NCBI RefSeq assembly: GCF_041261445.1
Contig: NZ_JBGCCU010000001.1
Span: 558,001 to 622,000, forward strand
Direction: 5' to 3'
DNA from: Catenulispora sp. EB89
GTDB taxonomy: Bacteria > Actinomycetota > Actinomycetes > Streptomycetales > Catenulisporaceae
Length of the DNA stretch: 64,000 nt
The notes beneath the pieces are model-generated. The model saw only the letters and a list, made by a program, of their open reading frames with translations, had not been told where the DNA came from and ran no database searches. Position numbers and translations under genes: made by a program. Every line of letters begins with the position of its first letter. The first letter of the stretch is position 1. Shown here piece by piece: positions 24,106 through 31,887 of the stretch.

Positions 24106-25731
24106 ATGAGCCACGAGGTGGTCTTCCTCCCGCACATCCTGGGCCAGACGTGGGGCCAGGCCTTGGCCGCCGCGCGCACGGCGGCCCGCGAGGAGGACCC
24201 GAGGATAGTGGCCGCGCGCCTGGAGCCGTGGCCCGACCTCGTGCTCCACGCCGCGCAGATCCTGGGCCAGATCGAGGAGTTCCGCGGCCGGGGCCAGCGT
24301 GAACTGGTGCATCCGGTGACCCGGCTGCGGTTCACGTTCTTCGGCGAGGACGGCGTCATCGCGCTGCCCTACTGGTACGACGGCCCGGTCGCCCGGATGG
24401 CGGCGACGATGGCGTTCCGCTTCGCGCACGCGGTGGAGTCGGACACCGGCCTGGCGGCGTACGACCCGCAGCAGCGCATGCCGCTGGCCGAGATGGGCCT
24501 GGAGAAGTTCGTCGCCGGATACCTGCGCGGCCGTGAGCGGGCGCTGGAACAGACGCAGGCGCGCGGCCCGGTGCCGGTCGGACACGCGCTGCCGACCGGA
24601 CGGAGCGCGACGCGGCGCGAGTTGGCGGCGGGGCCCTCGGCGGCCGGTTCAAGCGCTGCGGACGGCGGTGCGCGGGCCGGCGAGGCGGGCGCGCGTCCCG
24701 TGGCGGATGCGGGCCGGCCGACGGATCCCCGACGGCTGCGGCCGGCGGGGGCGCAAGGACGTACCGATGACGCGGTCGGCAGGGGGCCGCGCCCGAAGAA
24801 CCCTGATGTCCGGCCCGGAGGCGGGTCCGGCGCGGGCTCGGGAGCCGATGCGGTCGGGCCCACCGACGCGCGGCGGCTGCGGCCGGCCGGGACGCCGGGT
24901 CGGGGACCGGCCCCGGGACCGCGGCAGGCGGCGAATCCTGGCCGGATACGGCGAGACGGCAAGCCGGCTCGGGACGACGTCCCCGGAGCGGGAACACCGT
25001 CCGCGCGGCGCGAAGGCGCGGAGCGGCGGCGTGAGGGCGCGGAGGCGCGGCAGGCTGCTGATTCGGGTCCGATAGCCGGCTCGGGCTGGTTCCGGCGCGG
25101 GAAACCGGCGCGGGGCGAACAGCCGCAGCGGTCGGGGAAGGCGCCGCGTCGAGGTGAGCCCTCTGATTCGGGCCGGGTGCAGCAGCCTGGGAGAGTGGCC
25201 GAGCCTCGGAAGGCGCCGCGCCGGGAGCCTTCCGACGCAGAGCGGGTGCAACGGCCACGCGACGCGGCAGACATCAGCCGGGTGCCTCGGCGTGGCGAGC
25301 GTGAGGCCGAGCAGACACAACGATCCGGAAGAGCAGCGGAGCCCAGAAAGGTCTCGCGCCGCGAACGTGCGGAGGCCGAGCAGGCGCAGCGCTCCGGACG
25401 CGCGCCGGAACCCAGAAAGGCCTCGCGCCGCGAGCGCGCGGAGGCTGAGCAGGCCCAGCGGTCGCGGAACCCCCAACGGGACGGTGCGCCGCCTGGAAGC
25501 GAGTGGGTGCCGCGTCCGGGGCGTCCGGAGCCGCGTGGTGGCGTGCCTTCCGATCCTCGCCGCCCGGAGCCGCGCGGGAGTGCTCCCGCCGATCCCGGTC
25601 GCGCGCCGCGTTCGGGGCAGCCGCCACAAGGCGGTCGGGCTTCGCAGCGCGACGAGCCGTGGGGGACCGGAGAGCCGCCGCCGCGGCGCCCGCCGCAGCG
25701 TGAGGAGCCTTTCCAGCCTCCGGACTTCTAG
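24106..25731 (+). CDS. Hypothetical protein with a folded N-terminus and a long disordered Arg/Pro/Gly-rich tail
   Basis: I do not recognise this 541-residue protein. The first 150 residues look folded, with alternating hydrophobic helices (starting MSHEVVFLPHILGQTWGQAL, later PYWYDGPVARMAATMAFRF). From about residue 155 the sequence becomes low-complexity: Arg, Pro, Gly, Ala and Ser dominate, strongly basic, with repeated phrases such as PRRLRPAG and EPRKASRRERAEAEQAQRS. A 69-bp tandem repeat (23 residues) is visible near residues 405-450. Such tails often bind nucleic acid or membranes, but that is only suggestive. The ATG at 24106 lies after CTAAAGTTGCCAC with no SD, so it may be leaderless. 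Confidence 0.7.
   Translation: MSHEVVFLPHILGQTWGQALAAARTAAREEDPRIVAARLEPWPDLVLHAAQILGQIEEFRGRGQRELVHPVTRLRFTFFGEDGVIALPYWYDGPVARMAATMAFRFAHAVESDTGLAAYDPQQRMPLAEMGLEKFVAGYLRGRERALEQTQARGPVPVGHALPTGRSATRRELAAGPSAAGSSAADGGARAGEAGARPVADAGRPTDPRRLRPAGAQGRTDDAVGRGPRPKNPDVRPGGGSGAGSGADAVGPTDARRLRPAGTPGRGPAPGPRQAANPGRIRRDGKPARDDVPGAGTPSARREGAERRREGAEARQAADSGPIAGSGWFRRGKPARGEQPQRSGKAPRRGEPSDSGRVQQPGRVAEPRKAPRREPSDAERVQRPRDAADISRVPRRGEREAEQTQRSGRAAEPRKVSRRERAEAEQAQRSGRAPEPRKASRRERAEAEQAQRSRNPQRDGAPPGSEWVPRPGRPEPRGGVPSDPRRPEPRGSAPADPGRAPRSGQPPQGGRASQRDEPWGTGEPPPRRPPQREEPFQPPDF
25318..25455 (+). repeat. 69-bp tandem repeat inside the disordered tail
   Basis: Two adjacent units (25318-25386 and 25387-25455), each 23 codons, encode QRSGRA-x-EPRK-x-SRRERAEAEQA. 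A partial third unit begins at 25456. Confidence 0.75.
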
Positions 25732-25762
25732 GGCGCATGGGAGTTGCGCACTAAGCTCTGCC

Positions 25763-26341
25763 GTGATGATCTCGCGCTCGGAATTCCAGCTGGTCCTCCT
25801 GCGTCGGATGGCCGACTACCAACCGGCCCTCGTGGAACAGGCTCGGCAGGGCCTCGGCTTCACCATCACTGAGATGCGTGAAGCGAACGCCTGGTGGCAA
25901 CGCTATGTGCGGTCGCGCTCCTCACCGCGCGGGCCGGAGCGCTTCAGAGCGGTGCTCGGTCCGCCGGACAACGAGATGGACATGCGGACCGGGGATCTGG
26001 TCAGCCGGCTCTATCACTGGGTGCTGCCGTTGTGGCCGGAGCTGCGCTTCGAGATCGTGGTCGGGCCGGGCGGGCAGGTCTGGCAGGAGTGGCTGGTGCG
26101 GGCGCCCGGGACGAAGCCGCCGGCGGCGCCGGAGGATCAGGCGCTGGAGCCGTGGGAGTACGTGGTCGGCGACCTGGAGCGGATGTATCCGCGGGTGCGG
26201 CACCTTCCCGAGGACGCTCCGACGCGCTGGCACAGTGAATACGGGTACGACGACGGGCACGGCGTCGTCGCGCGGCGCCGGGCCCGGTTCGTTTACGGGC
26301 TTCTGCAGGAAGTGTCGGAGCCTCTGGACGGACCCGCTTAG
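25763..26341 (+). CDS. Conserved hypothetical protein
   Basis: The 192-residue protein has no domain I can name. It is rich in Trp, Arg and Pro, with motifs NAWWQRYVRSR, LYHWVLPLWPELRFEIVVGPGG and WHSEYGYDDGHGVVARRRARFVYGLL, and no signal or membrane segment. GTG at 25763 is chosen because a TAAGCT box ends five bases before it (leaderless pattern); ATG at 25766 is the next codon. It follows the disordered-tail gene by 31 bases on the same strand and converges with the isochorismatase gene. Confidence 0.65.
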   Translation: MMISRSEFQLVLLRRMADYQPALVEQARQGLGFTITEMREANAWWQRYVRSRSSPRGPERFRAVLGPPDNEMDMRTGDLVSRLYHWVLPLWPELRFEIVVGPGGQVWQEWLVRAPGTKPPAAPEDQALEPWEYVVGDLERMYPRVRHLPEDAPTRWHSEYGYDDGHGVVARRRARFVYGLLQEVSEPLDGPA

Positions 26342-26349
26342 AACGCTTT

Positions 26350-26946
26350 CTAGCCGTGCGTCTTAGCGAGCAGCTGCAGGATCTCCGCAGTTGAGGCGCG
26401 CTGGCCGATCTGCGGGAAGATGCGCTCGACGGCGTTCTCATGCACTTCGATACCGCGGTCGGCCATGGCGTCGGTGGCGAAGGCCACGCTGTAGTTGTGC
26501 GCGTACGCCTCGCGCGCCGTGGTGTCGACGCCGCGGCTGGTGACCAGGCCGGCCAGGACGATCTGCGTGACGCCGCGCCGGCGCAGCTGGGTGTCGAGGT
26601 CGGTGCCGTGGAAGGCGCCCCACTGGTGCTTGGTGACCCGGATGTCGGTGCTCTGCGCGCCGAGCTCGTCGACGATGACGGCGAAGTCCGCGGGCATCCC
26701 CTCGTCGTCGCCGTCCTCGTCCGGCTCTTCGTCGTCCCGGCCCTTCGGGGCGTCGGCGAAGTCGGGGGAGAAGGAGACGTTCACCAGGACGACCGGGAGA
26801 CCGTGGGCGCGGAAGGCGTCGGCCAGTTCCTTGCCGCGTGCCACTACCTCGGTACCGCTATAGGGAACTGCGGGAGGGGCGACGATGCCGTGCTGGAGGT
26901 CGATGAGGACGAGCGCGGTCTTCGGGTCGAGCGTGGTCAGCGCCAT
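26350..26946 (-). CDS. Isochorismatase-like hydrolase lacking the catalytic cysteine
   Basis: The 198-residue protein has the isochorismatase/cysteine-hydrolase fold. ALVLIDLQHGI holds the catalytic Asp16, TKHQWGAFHGTDLD the Lys, and VLAGLVTSRGVDTTAREAY the loop where nicotinamidase-like members carry the nucleophilic Cys. That position is Gly here, as in isochorismatase and phenazine PhzD-type members, which act on vinyl ethers rather than amides. An acidic insert near residues 68-85 (PKGRDDEEPDEDGDDEG) is unusual. It lies 12 bases after the MFS gene on the same strand, so the MarR-MFS-hydrolase set may be one operon. The substrate is unknown. Confidence 0.85.
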   Translation of the reverse strand: MALTTLDPKTALVLIDLQHGIVAPPAVPYSGTEVVARGKELADAFRAHGLPVVLVNVSFSPDFADAPKGRDDEEPDEDGDDEGMPADFAVIVDELGAQSTDIRVTKHQWGAFHGTDLDTQLRRRGVTQIVLAGLVTSRGVDTTAREAYAHNYSVAFATDAMADRGIEVHENAVERIFPQIGQRASTAEILQLLAKTHG

Positions 26947-26958
26947 GTCGCGGGTTCC

Positions 26959-28377
26959 TTATCCGTTCTGTTCGCCTTGCGCGGTCCGAAGGGACTGCGA
27001 GCGGTCGACGAGCACCACCGCGAGCAGCAGCAGACCGCAGCCGATCATAACGACGGCGAGCGAATGGAGGCCGCCTGAAGACGCCCCGGTGCGGAAGACG
27101 ATCGCCACCGCGGCCGACGACAGGATGGCGCCGAGGTACTGGAACGTGCGCAACAGTCCCGAGGCGGTCCCCATGCGTGAAGCATCCGCCTGACGGAACA
27201 GGGCGTTCTGGTTGGCGAGACCGTTCATGCCCTGCGTGGTGCCCGCCAGAAGGCCCACGGCTATGAGGATCCATATAGCGGTTCCCCGGTTAAGGGCGAG
27301 CAGCGCTGTAGACGCCGCGATCATCGACACGGTTCCGACGAAGAGCTTGCTGCGGATCCCGTTGCGCCGTCCGGTGAACCAGGCCACGACGATCGCGGTG
27401 AGCGAGGTCGGCAGGACGACGAGACCGGCTGCGGAGGCGCTGAGGCCGCGTCCTTCTTCCAGCCACTGCGTGAATCCGTAGATGAAACAGTAGGTGAGGA
27501 TGTAGGTGAGTGTCTGGCGCAGATAGGTGATCAGCAGCGGAGTGTTCCCGCCGAAGATGCGCAGATCAATGAAGGGCTCCCCTATGCGGAGCTCTACACG
27601 AGCGAACGCCATGGCAATCGCAGCTGCGATGACGAGCAGGTAGAGGTGGCCGACGCTCAGGTCCATGAGGAAGAGCAGCAGGCTGGTCAGCATCGCGGCG
27701 AACAGGCCCATGCCCACCAGATCGATGCGGCTCTCGGTCCCTATTGGAGCGCTCTTGGGGAGCCTGCGCGCGCCGAGCGTTATACAGACCAGCGCCAGAG
27801 GGATGTTGACGGCGAACACCAGGCGCCATCCGCCGACGCCGATGAGTGCGCCACCGAGCGTGGGGCCGATGACCATCGTGCTCTGCGCCGATATGGAGAG
27901 CGCTGTGAGGATTCCGCTGGGCGTCTTCATACCGGTGCGCTGTGCCTCGCCGCGCACCGTGTGCATCGCTGCGGGGAACTGCGCGCTGGTCCCGAAGCCC
28001 AACAACACGCGCGCCACGATCAACACCCCGAGTGATGGTGCTATAGCACCGATCACTCCGGCGATGCCGACCATCCCGGCCCCGGCGAGGAAGAGCGGAC
28101 GCGCCCCGAAGCGGTCCACAAGCCGGCCGATCACCGGCTGGCCTATAGCGGTCGCGAGGTAGAGCGCCGACACGAGCCACGCCGTCGCCGCCGGCGAGGC
28201 GCCGAAGGCCGTGCCGATCGGCACCAGCGCGATCGCGATCATCGAGGAGTTGATCGGGTTGAGGGTCGCGCCGAGGAGGAGCGGGACGGTGAGGCGCCGG
28301 TTGAAGGCGGGGGCCGGTGCCGCGTCCGGAACCTCGGCCGGAGCGGAGGTCTGCGGGGGTGTGTCTGTAGCCGTCAT
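26959..28377 (-). CDS. MFS drug exporter (14-helix EmrB/QacA-like)
   Basis: The 472-residue protein has about fourteen hydrophobic segments, typical of DHA2-type multidrug exporters. The loop motif GRLVDRFGARPLFLAG between helices 2 and 3 and the following ARVLLGFGTSAQFPA region are clear. A Thr/Pro/Ala-rich N-terminal tail of about 35 residues precedes the first helix. The ATG at 28377 overlaps the MarR stop by four bases (ATGA), showing translational coupling. The open frame up to 28467 belongs to the MarR gene. The substrate is probably a small toxic compound sensed by the MarR protein. Confidence 0.9.
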   Translation of the reverse strand: MTATDTPPQTSAPAEVPDAAPAPAFNRRLTVPLLLGATLNPINSSMIAIALVPIGTAFGASPAATAWLVSALYLATAIGQPVIGRLVDRFGARPLFLAGAGMVGIAGVIGAIAPSLGVLIVARVLLGFGTSAQFPAAMHTVRGEAQRTGMKTPSGILTALSISAQSTMVIGPTLGGALIGVGGWRLVFAVNIPLALVCITLGARRLPKSAPIGTESRIDLVGMGLFAAMLTSLLLFLMDLSVGHLYLLVIAAAIAMAFARVELRIGEPFIDLRIFGGNTPLLITYLRQTLTYILTYCFIYGFTQWLEEGRGLSASAAGLVVLPTSLTAIVVAWFTGRRNGIRSKLFVGTVSMIAASTALLALNRGTAIWILIAVGLLAGTTQGMNGLANQNALFRQADASRMGTASGLLRTFQYLGAILSSAAVAIVFRTGASSGGLHSLAVVMIGCGLLLLAVVLVDRSQSLRTAQGEQNG

Positions 28378-28871
28378 TCGCTCAACCGCTCCAACAGCCC
28401 CAAGGCCTCGACCACCGTCGCGAGTTCGTCCGCCGAGAACCGCTCCCGTAGCGCCTGCTCCAGCCATTCGTCGCGGGCCCGCCGCGATCCGCTCACCGTC
28501 CGGTCGGCCGTCTGCGTCAGCTCGATGAGCTGGCGGCGGCCGTCGTCCGGGTCCTGGCGGCGGGCGATCATGCCGCGCTCCTCCAGCACCGCCACGGTGG
28601 TGGCCATCGACTGCGGGCGCACGCGCTCGGCCTTCGCCAGGTCGCTGGTCGAGGCCGGGCCGTCGCGGTCCAGGCGGCCCAGGACCGCCAGCTGCGAGGC
28701 GGTCAGTTCGTGGACGTCGTCCACCTCGCGCAGCCGGCGGCGCAGGCGGCCGACCAGCACGCGCAGTTCGCGGGCCGCGCGTGCGGCGTCCGTGGCGGTG
28801 CCGCCGGCTTCGCTGCCGCTACCGCCAGCGCCGCCGCTGCCCTGCCGATCCATCCCGATCCCAGCAGCCAT
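28374..28871 (-). CDS. MarR-family transcriptional regulator
   Basis: The 165-residue protein begins with a Gly/Ser-rich tail of about 25 residues. The MarR winged helix follows: ASQLAVLGRLDRDGPASTSDLAKAERVRPQSMATTVAVLEERGMI, with the wing RRQDPDDGRRQ. C-terminal helices for dimerisation follow. It is the first gene of a leftward operon with the MFS exporter and possibly the hydrolase. A palindrome lies five bases upstream of its start and also within the upstream region of the divergent purD gene. Confidence 0.9.
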   Translation of the reverse strand: MAAGIGMDRQGSGGAGGSGSEAGGTATDAARAARELRVLVGRLRRRLREVDDVHELTASQLAVLGRLDRDGPASTSDLAKAERVRPQSMATTVAVLEERGMIARRQDPDDGRRQLIELTQTADRTVSGSRRARDEWLEQALRERFSADELATVVEALGLLERLSE

Positions 28872-28876
28872 ACCTT

Positions 28877-28902
28877 CAGTCTAAACTGTGCAGTCCAGAC
28901 TG
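28877..28902. promoter_or_regulatory. MarR operator palindrome between marR and purD
   Basis: The 12-bp arms CAGTCTAAACTG and CAGTCCAGACTG form an inverted repeat with two mismatched pairs around a TG centre. Each arm is itself bounded by CAGT and ACTG. The site is 5-31 bases upstream of the marR start and overlaps where the purD -35 would be. Binding by this MarR protein is inferred. Confidence 0.65.
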
Positions 28903-28919
28903 TCTATCTCCCTCGCCGG

Positions 28920-28925
28920 TACCCT
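28920..28925 (+). promoter_or_regulatory. purD -10 box, leaderless pattern
   Basis: TACCCT ends seven bases before the purD ATG and there is no SD, so purD is likely translated from a leaderless transcript. Confidence 0.35.
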
Positions 28926-28932
28926 AACGACC

Positions 28933-30186
28933 ATGAAGGTCCTCGTCATCGGCACCGGCGGCCGCGAGCACGCCCTCGCCCGCGCCCTCAGCACCGACCC
29001 CGCCGTCACCGCGCTCTACTGCGCGCCCGGCAACCCCGGCATCGCGGAGATCGCCGAGCTGCGCCCGGTCGACGCGCAGGACCCGGCGGCGGTGCGGGAC
29101 CTGGCCGTCGCGCTCGGCGTGGACCTGGTCGTCGTGGGGCCGGAGGCGCCGCTGGTGGCCGGGGTCGCCGATCCGGTGCGGGAAGCGGGGATCGCGGTGT
29201 TCGGGCCGTCGAAGGCCGCCGCGTTGCTGGAGGGCTCCAAGGCGTTCGCCAAGGAGGTCATGGCCGCCGCCGGCATCCCGACCGCCAAGGCCTACGTCTG
29301 CGAGAGCGAGGCCGAGTACGTCAAGGCGCTCGACGAGTTCGCCGGCTTCCCCTACGTGGTGAAGGACGACGCGCTCGCCGCAGGCAAGGGCGTCGTCGTC
29401 ACTGAGGACCGCACCGCCGCACTGGAGCACGCGCGCGCCTGCGGCCGCGTCGTCATCGAGGAGTACCTCGACGGCCCCGAGGTCTCGCTGTTCGGCGTCA
29501 CCGACGGCACCACCGTCATCCCGATGATGCCCTCGCAGGACTTCAAGCGGATCGGCGACGGCGACGCCGGCCCCAACACCGGCGGGATGGGCGCCTACTG
29601 CCCGCTGCCGTGGGCGCCGGAGGGGCTGACCGACGAAGTCGTCGCGACGGTCCTGCAGCCGCTCGTCGACGAGATGCACCGCCGCGGCACCCCGTTCGCC
29701 GGGCTGGTCTACGCCGGCCTCGCCCTGACCTCCAAGGGCCTGCGCGTCGTGGAGTTCAACGCGCGTTTCGGCGACCCCGAGACGCAGAGTGTGCTGGCCA
29801 TGCTCGAGTCCCCGCTGTCCGAGCTGCTGTATCCGGCTGCGACCGGCACCCTCGCCGAGGCGCCCGGGCCGCGCTGGCGGGACGGCGCGTCGGTCACCGT
29901 CGTGATGGCCGCCGCTGGCTATCCGGGCACGCCGCGCGGCGGCGACGTGATCACCGGGATCGCGGCCGCCGAGCAGCTGGGCACCGTGGTGAACCAGGCC
30001 GGGACCCAGCGGAACGCGGACGGCGACCTGGTCACCGCGGGCGGCCGGGTGCTGGCGGTGACCGCCGTGGCGGACGGCCTCGGTGCCGCGCGCGCCAAGG
30101 CGTACGAGGGCGTCGCGGTGGTCGGTTTCGACGGCGAGCAGCACCGCACCGACATCGCCGCGGAGGCCGCGAAAACAGCTGGCTGA
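28933..30186 (+). CDS. purD: Phosphoribosylamine-glycine ligase (GAR synthetase)
   Basis: PurD joins 5-phosphoribosylamine and glycine with ATP, the second step of purine synthesis. The 417-residue protein starts [19 protein letters not shown], the PurD N-terminal signature. The ATP-grasp core is intact ([34 protein letters not shown] and [14 protein letters not shown], the last with metal-binding Glu and Asn). ATG at 28933 is the correct start; the frame is open from 28888. It is divergent from the marR operon, with the marR operator in its promoter region, and is followed by an uncharacterised membrane protein. Confidence 0.97.
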   Translation: MKVLVIGTGGREHALARALSTDPAVTALYCAPGNPGIAEIAELRPVDAQDPAAVRDLAVALGVDLVVVGPEAPLVAGVADPVREAGIAVFGPSKAAALLEGSKAFAKEVMAAAGIPTAKAYVCESEAEYVKALDEFAGFPYVVKDDALAAGKGVVVTEDRTAALEHARACGRVVIEEYLDGPEVSLFGVTDGTTVIPMMPSQDFKRIGDGDAGPNTGGMGAYCPLPWAPEGLTDEVVATVLQPLVDEMHRRGTPFAGLVYAGLALTSKGLRVVEFNARFGDPETQSVLAMLESPLSELLYPAATGTLAEAPGPRWRDGASVTVVMAAAGYPGTPRGGDVITGIAAAEQLGTVVNQAGTQRNADGDLVTAGGRVLAVTAVADGLGAARAKAYEGVAVVGFDGEQHRTDIAAEAAKTAG

Positions 30187-30343
30187 TACGCCGGCTGACA
30201 AGTCACCGTGAGGCACGGATCCCTTACCCCGCCATCCGAAAGTGTGTATTCACGCCACGGCCGCTAACCGCTGTGGGTGTTTCGCGCTAGCCTTCGCAAC
30301 AGGCTCGTAAGCGGCCTGGACGCTTGGGGGATCCATCAGCACG

Positions 30344-31762
30344 GTGACTGCGACGACGGCGCGGGTGAGCGCCCACAGGGCGGCCCGCGCGCTACTGCGC
30401 GTCCGCGCGTGGGTGATAGCGGCCTACGCCCTCAGCGCTGCGGCGGCGAGCGCGGGCCTGATCGGCCTGGCGCGGGTGCGCGGCTGGGACGGTGCCGGGC
30501 CCGAGGTGGCGGTCGTGGCGGCCGCCGTGGTCTGCGTGCTGTGGGCACTGCCCGCGGTCCGGCTGCACCGCAGCGCCGTGGCACCGCCGAAGACCGTCCC
30601 GCTCGGTGGCGAGGCCGCCCCCGAACTGGAACTGCTGGTCCGGCAGCTCGCGCTGCAACTCCAGGTGCCGACCCCGGCCGGGATCGAGCTGTCCCCGGAC
30701 TGCGACGCCTGGCTCGATCCGCGTCCCGGGGGCCCGGTGCTGGTCATCGGGGCGCCGTTCCTGTGGTGGCTGCGGGTCAGCGAGCTGCGGGGACTGCTGG
30801 CGCCGCTGGTCGCCGGGATGGCCGCGGCCGGGGACGAGCGGATCGTGCGGGCCCGGGCCTTCGCCAACCGGAGCATCGGCGCGCTGCACGGCCGTCCGGG
30901 CCGGACCCTCCGGGTGTTCCCCGGCTGCCGGCTCCGGGTCGCCGGCTACTTCGAGGCCCGCGCCGAGGCGCTGGAACGGGTCGTGGCCTGGGAGGCGGTG
31001 GCGGCCTCGCGGATGATCGAGCCCGCGGCCCGGGCCTACGCGCACGAACAGATCAACATGGCCGCCGCCGGCTGGGACCGGGTCCTGACCCGGCTGGCCC
31101 ACCCGGCGTGGGAGTCGGGCTACTGCCCGGTGGGGCTGAACGTGGCGCTGGTCGGCGCGCTGACCTCGCTGGGCCGCCGGGACCGGATGGCCGGCTCGCT
31201 GGCCACCCGGCTGAGCGAGCGGCCGGCGTGCGACCTGCTGGAGCGGCCCGGCGACGTGGACGCGCACGCGTCGCGGATGGCCGCGGAGCTGTTCGAGGGC
31301 CGCCGGATCGAGCGGACGGTGACCTGGGAGCGGTACGTCACCGCCGTCACCGAGCCGGAGCTGGTGCGGCGTGCCGAGTCGGTGCCGGAGGAGCACCCGG
31401 CGGCGAAGCGGATACGCACCCTGATCGCCGACGCCGGGGTGCCCGGCGCGCGGCGCGGCGAGACCGAGGCCCGGGGTGGCGACGGTCTGCAGGGCGCGGT
31501 GATCCCCGGCCCGCGTCTGGGGGAAGCGGACGACATGCCGTCCGGCGACGTCGCGGAGCCCGACATCGACAGCCTCGCCGCCTACCTCGCGGTCCGCCTC
31601 GTCGAGGCGCGCCTGGCGTCCTGGGGCCTGGACTGGCTGGACGGCCCGGTCCTGCGCGACCGCGTCGGGGACACGGTGCCGATCCACGACATGGCCGCGG
31701 CGCTCGCGGACGCCGGCGACGTGTCCCGGCTCTCGGACTGGCTCGCGCACATCACTCGCTGA
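30344..31762 (+). CDS. Membrane-anchored hypothetical protein
   Basis: The 472-residue protein has two N-terminal transmembrane helices (about residues 22-44 and 55-72). A large cytoplasmic, Ala/Arg/Leu-rich helical region follows. The arrangement, with a hydrophobic VLVIGAPFLWWLRVSELRGLLAPLVA stretch near 130-155, is reminiscent of degenerate M48-type membrane peptidases. No HExxH zinc site is present, so no activity is assigned. GTG at 30344 is the chosen start with no strong SD. It is separated from purD by 157 bases and appears to end at a hairpin. Confidence 0.65.
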   Translation: MTATTARVSAHRAARALLRVRAWVIAAYALSAAAASAGLIGLARVRGWDGAGPEVAVVAAAVVCVLWALPAVRLHRSAVAPPKTVPLGGEAAPELELLVRQLALQLQVPTPAGIELSPDCDAWLDPRPGGPVLVIGAPFLWWLRVSELRGLLAPLVAGMAAAGDERIVRARAFANRSIGALHGRPGRTLRVFPGCRLRVAGYFEARAEALERVVAWEAVAASRMIEPAARAYAHEQINMAAAGWDRVLTRLAHPAWESGYCPVGLNVALVGALTSLGRRDRMAGSLATRLSERPACDLLERPGDVDAHASRMAAELFEGRRIERTVTWERYVTAVTEPELVRRAESVPEEHPAAKRIRTLIADAGVPGARRGETEARGGDGLQGAVIPGPRLGEADDMPSGDVAEPDIDSLAAYLAVRLVEARLASWGLDWLDGPVLRDRVGDTVPIHDMAAALADAGDVSRLSDWLAHITR

Positions 31763-31801
31763 ATCCCGGGTACGTCACCTGCTCCAAGCAGGACGCGGGA
31801 T
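31763..31801 (+). terminator. Hairpin after the membrane-anchored hypothetical gene
   Basis: An inner stem CCTGCT/AGCAGG (31778-31792) lies inside outer arms ATCCCG and CGGGAT (31763-31801), directly at the stop codon. Confidence 0.5.
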
Positions 31802-31802
31802 A

Positions 31803-31842
31803 ACGCTGTATTCGAAGCATGAACGCAGTATTCGAAAACTTT
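31803..31842. repeat. 20-bp direct repeat containing TATTCGAA
   Basis: Two 20-base units (31803-31822 and 31823-31842) share ACGC-n-GTATTCGAA. The spacing is two helical turns, and each unit contains the palindrome TTCGAA. Position 46 bases before the next gene suggests a regulator site. Confidence 0.45.
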
Positions 31843-31863
31843 CCTGCGTCAGAACGAACCTCA

Positions 31864-31881
31864 GGACCCTCTTGAGGGTCC
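31864..31881 (+). promoter_or_regulatory. Hairpin covering the SD of the GT-C gene
   Basis: Perfect 8-bp arms GGACCCTC and GAGGGTCC enclose a TT loop. The right arm holds GAGGG, the only SD-like sequence before the GTG at 31888, so folding would hide the ribosome site. Confidence 0.5.
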
Positions 31882-31887
31882 ACGCAC

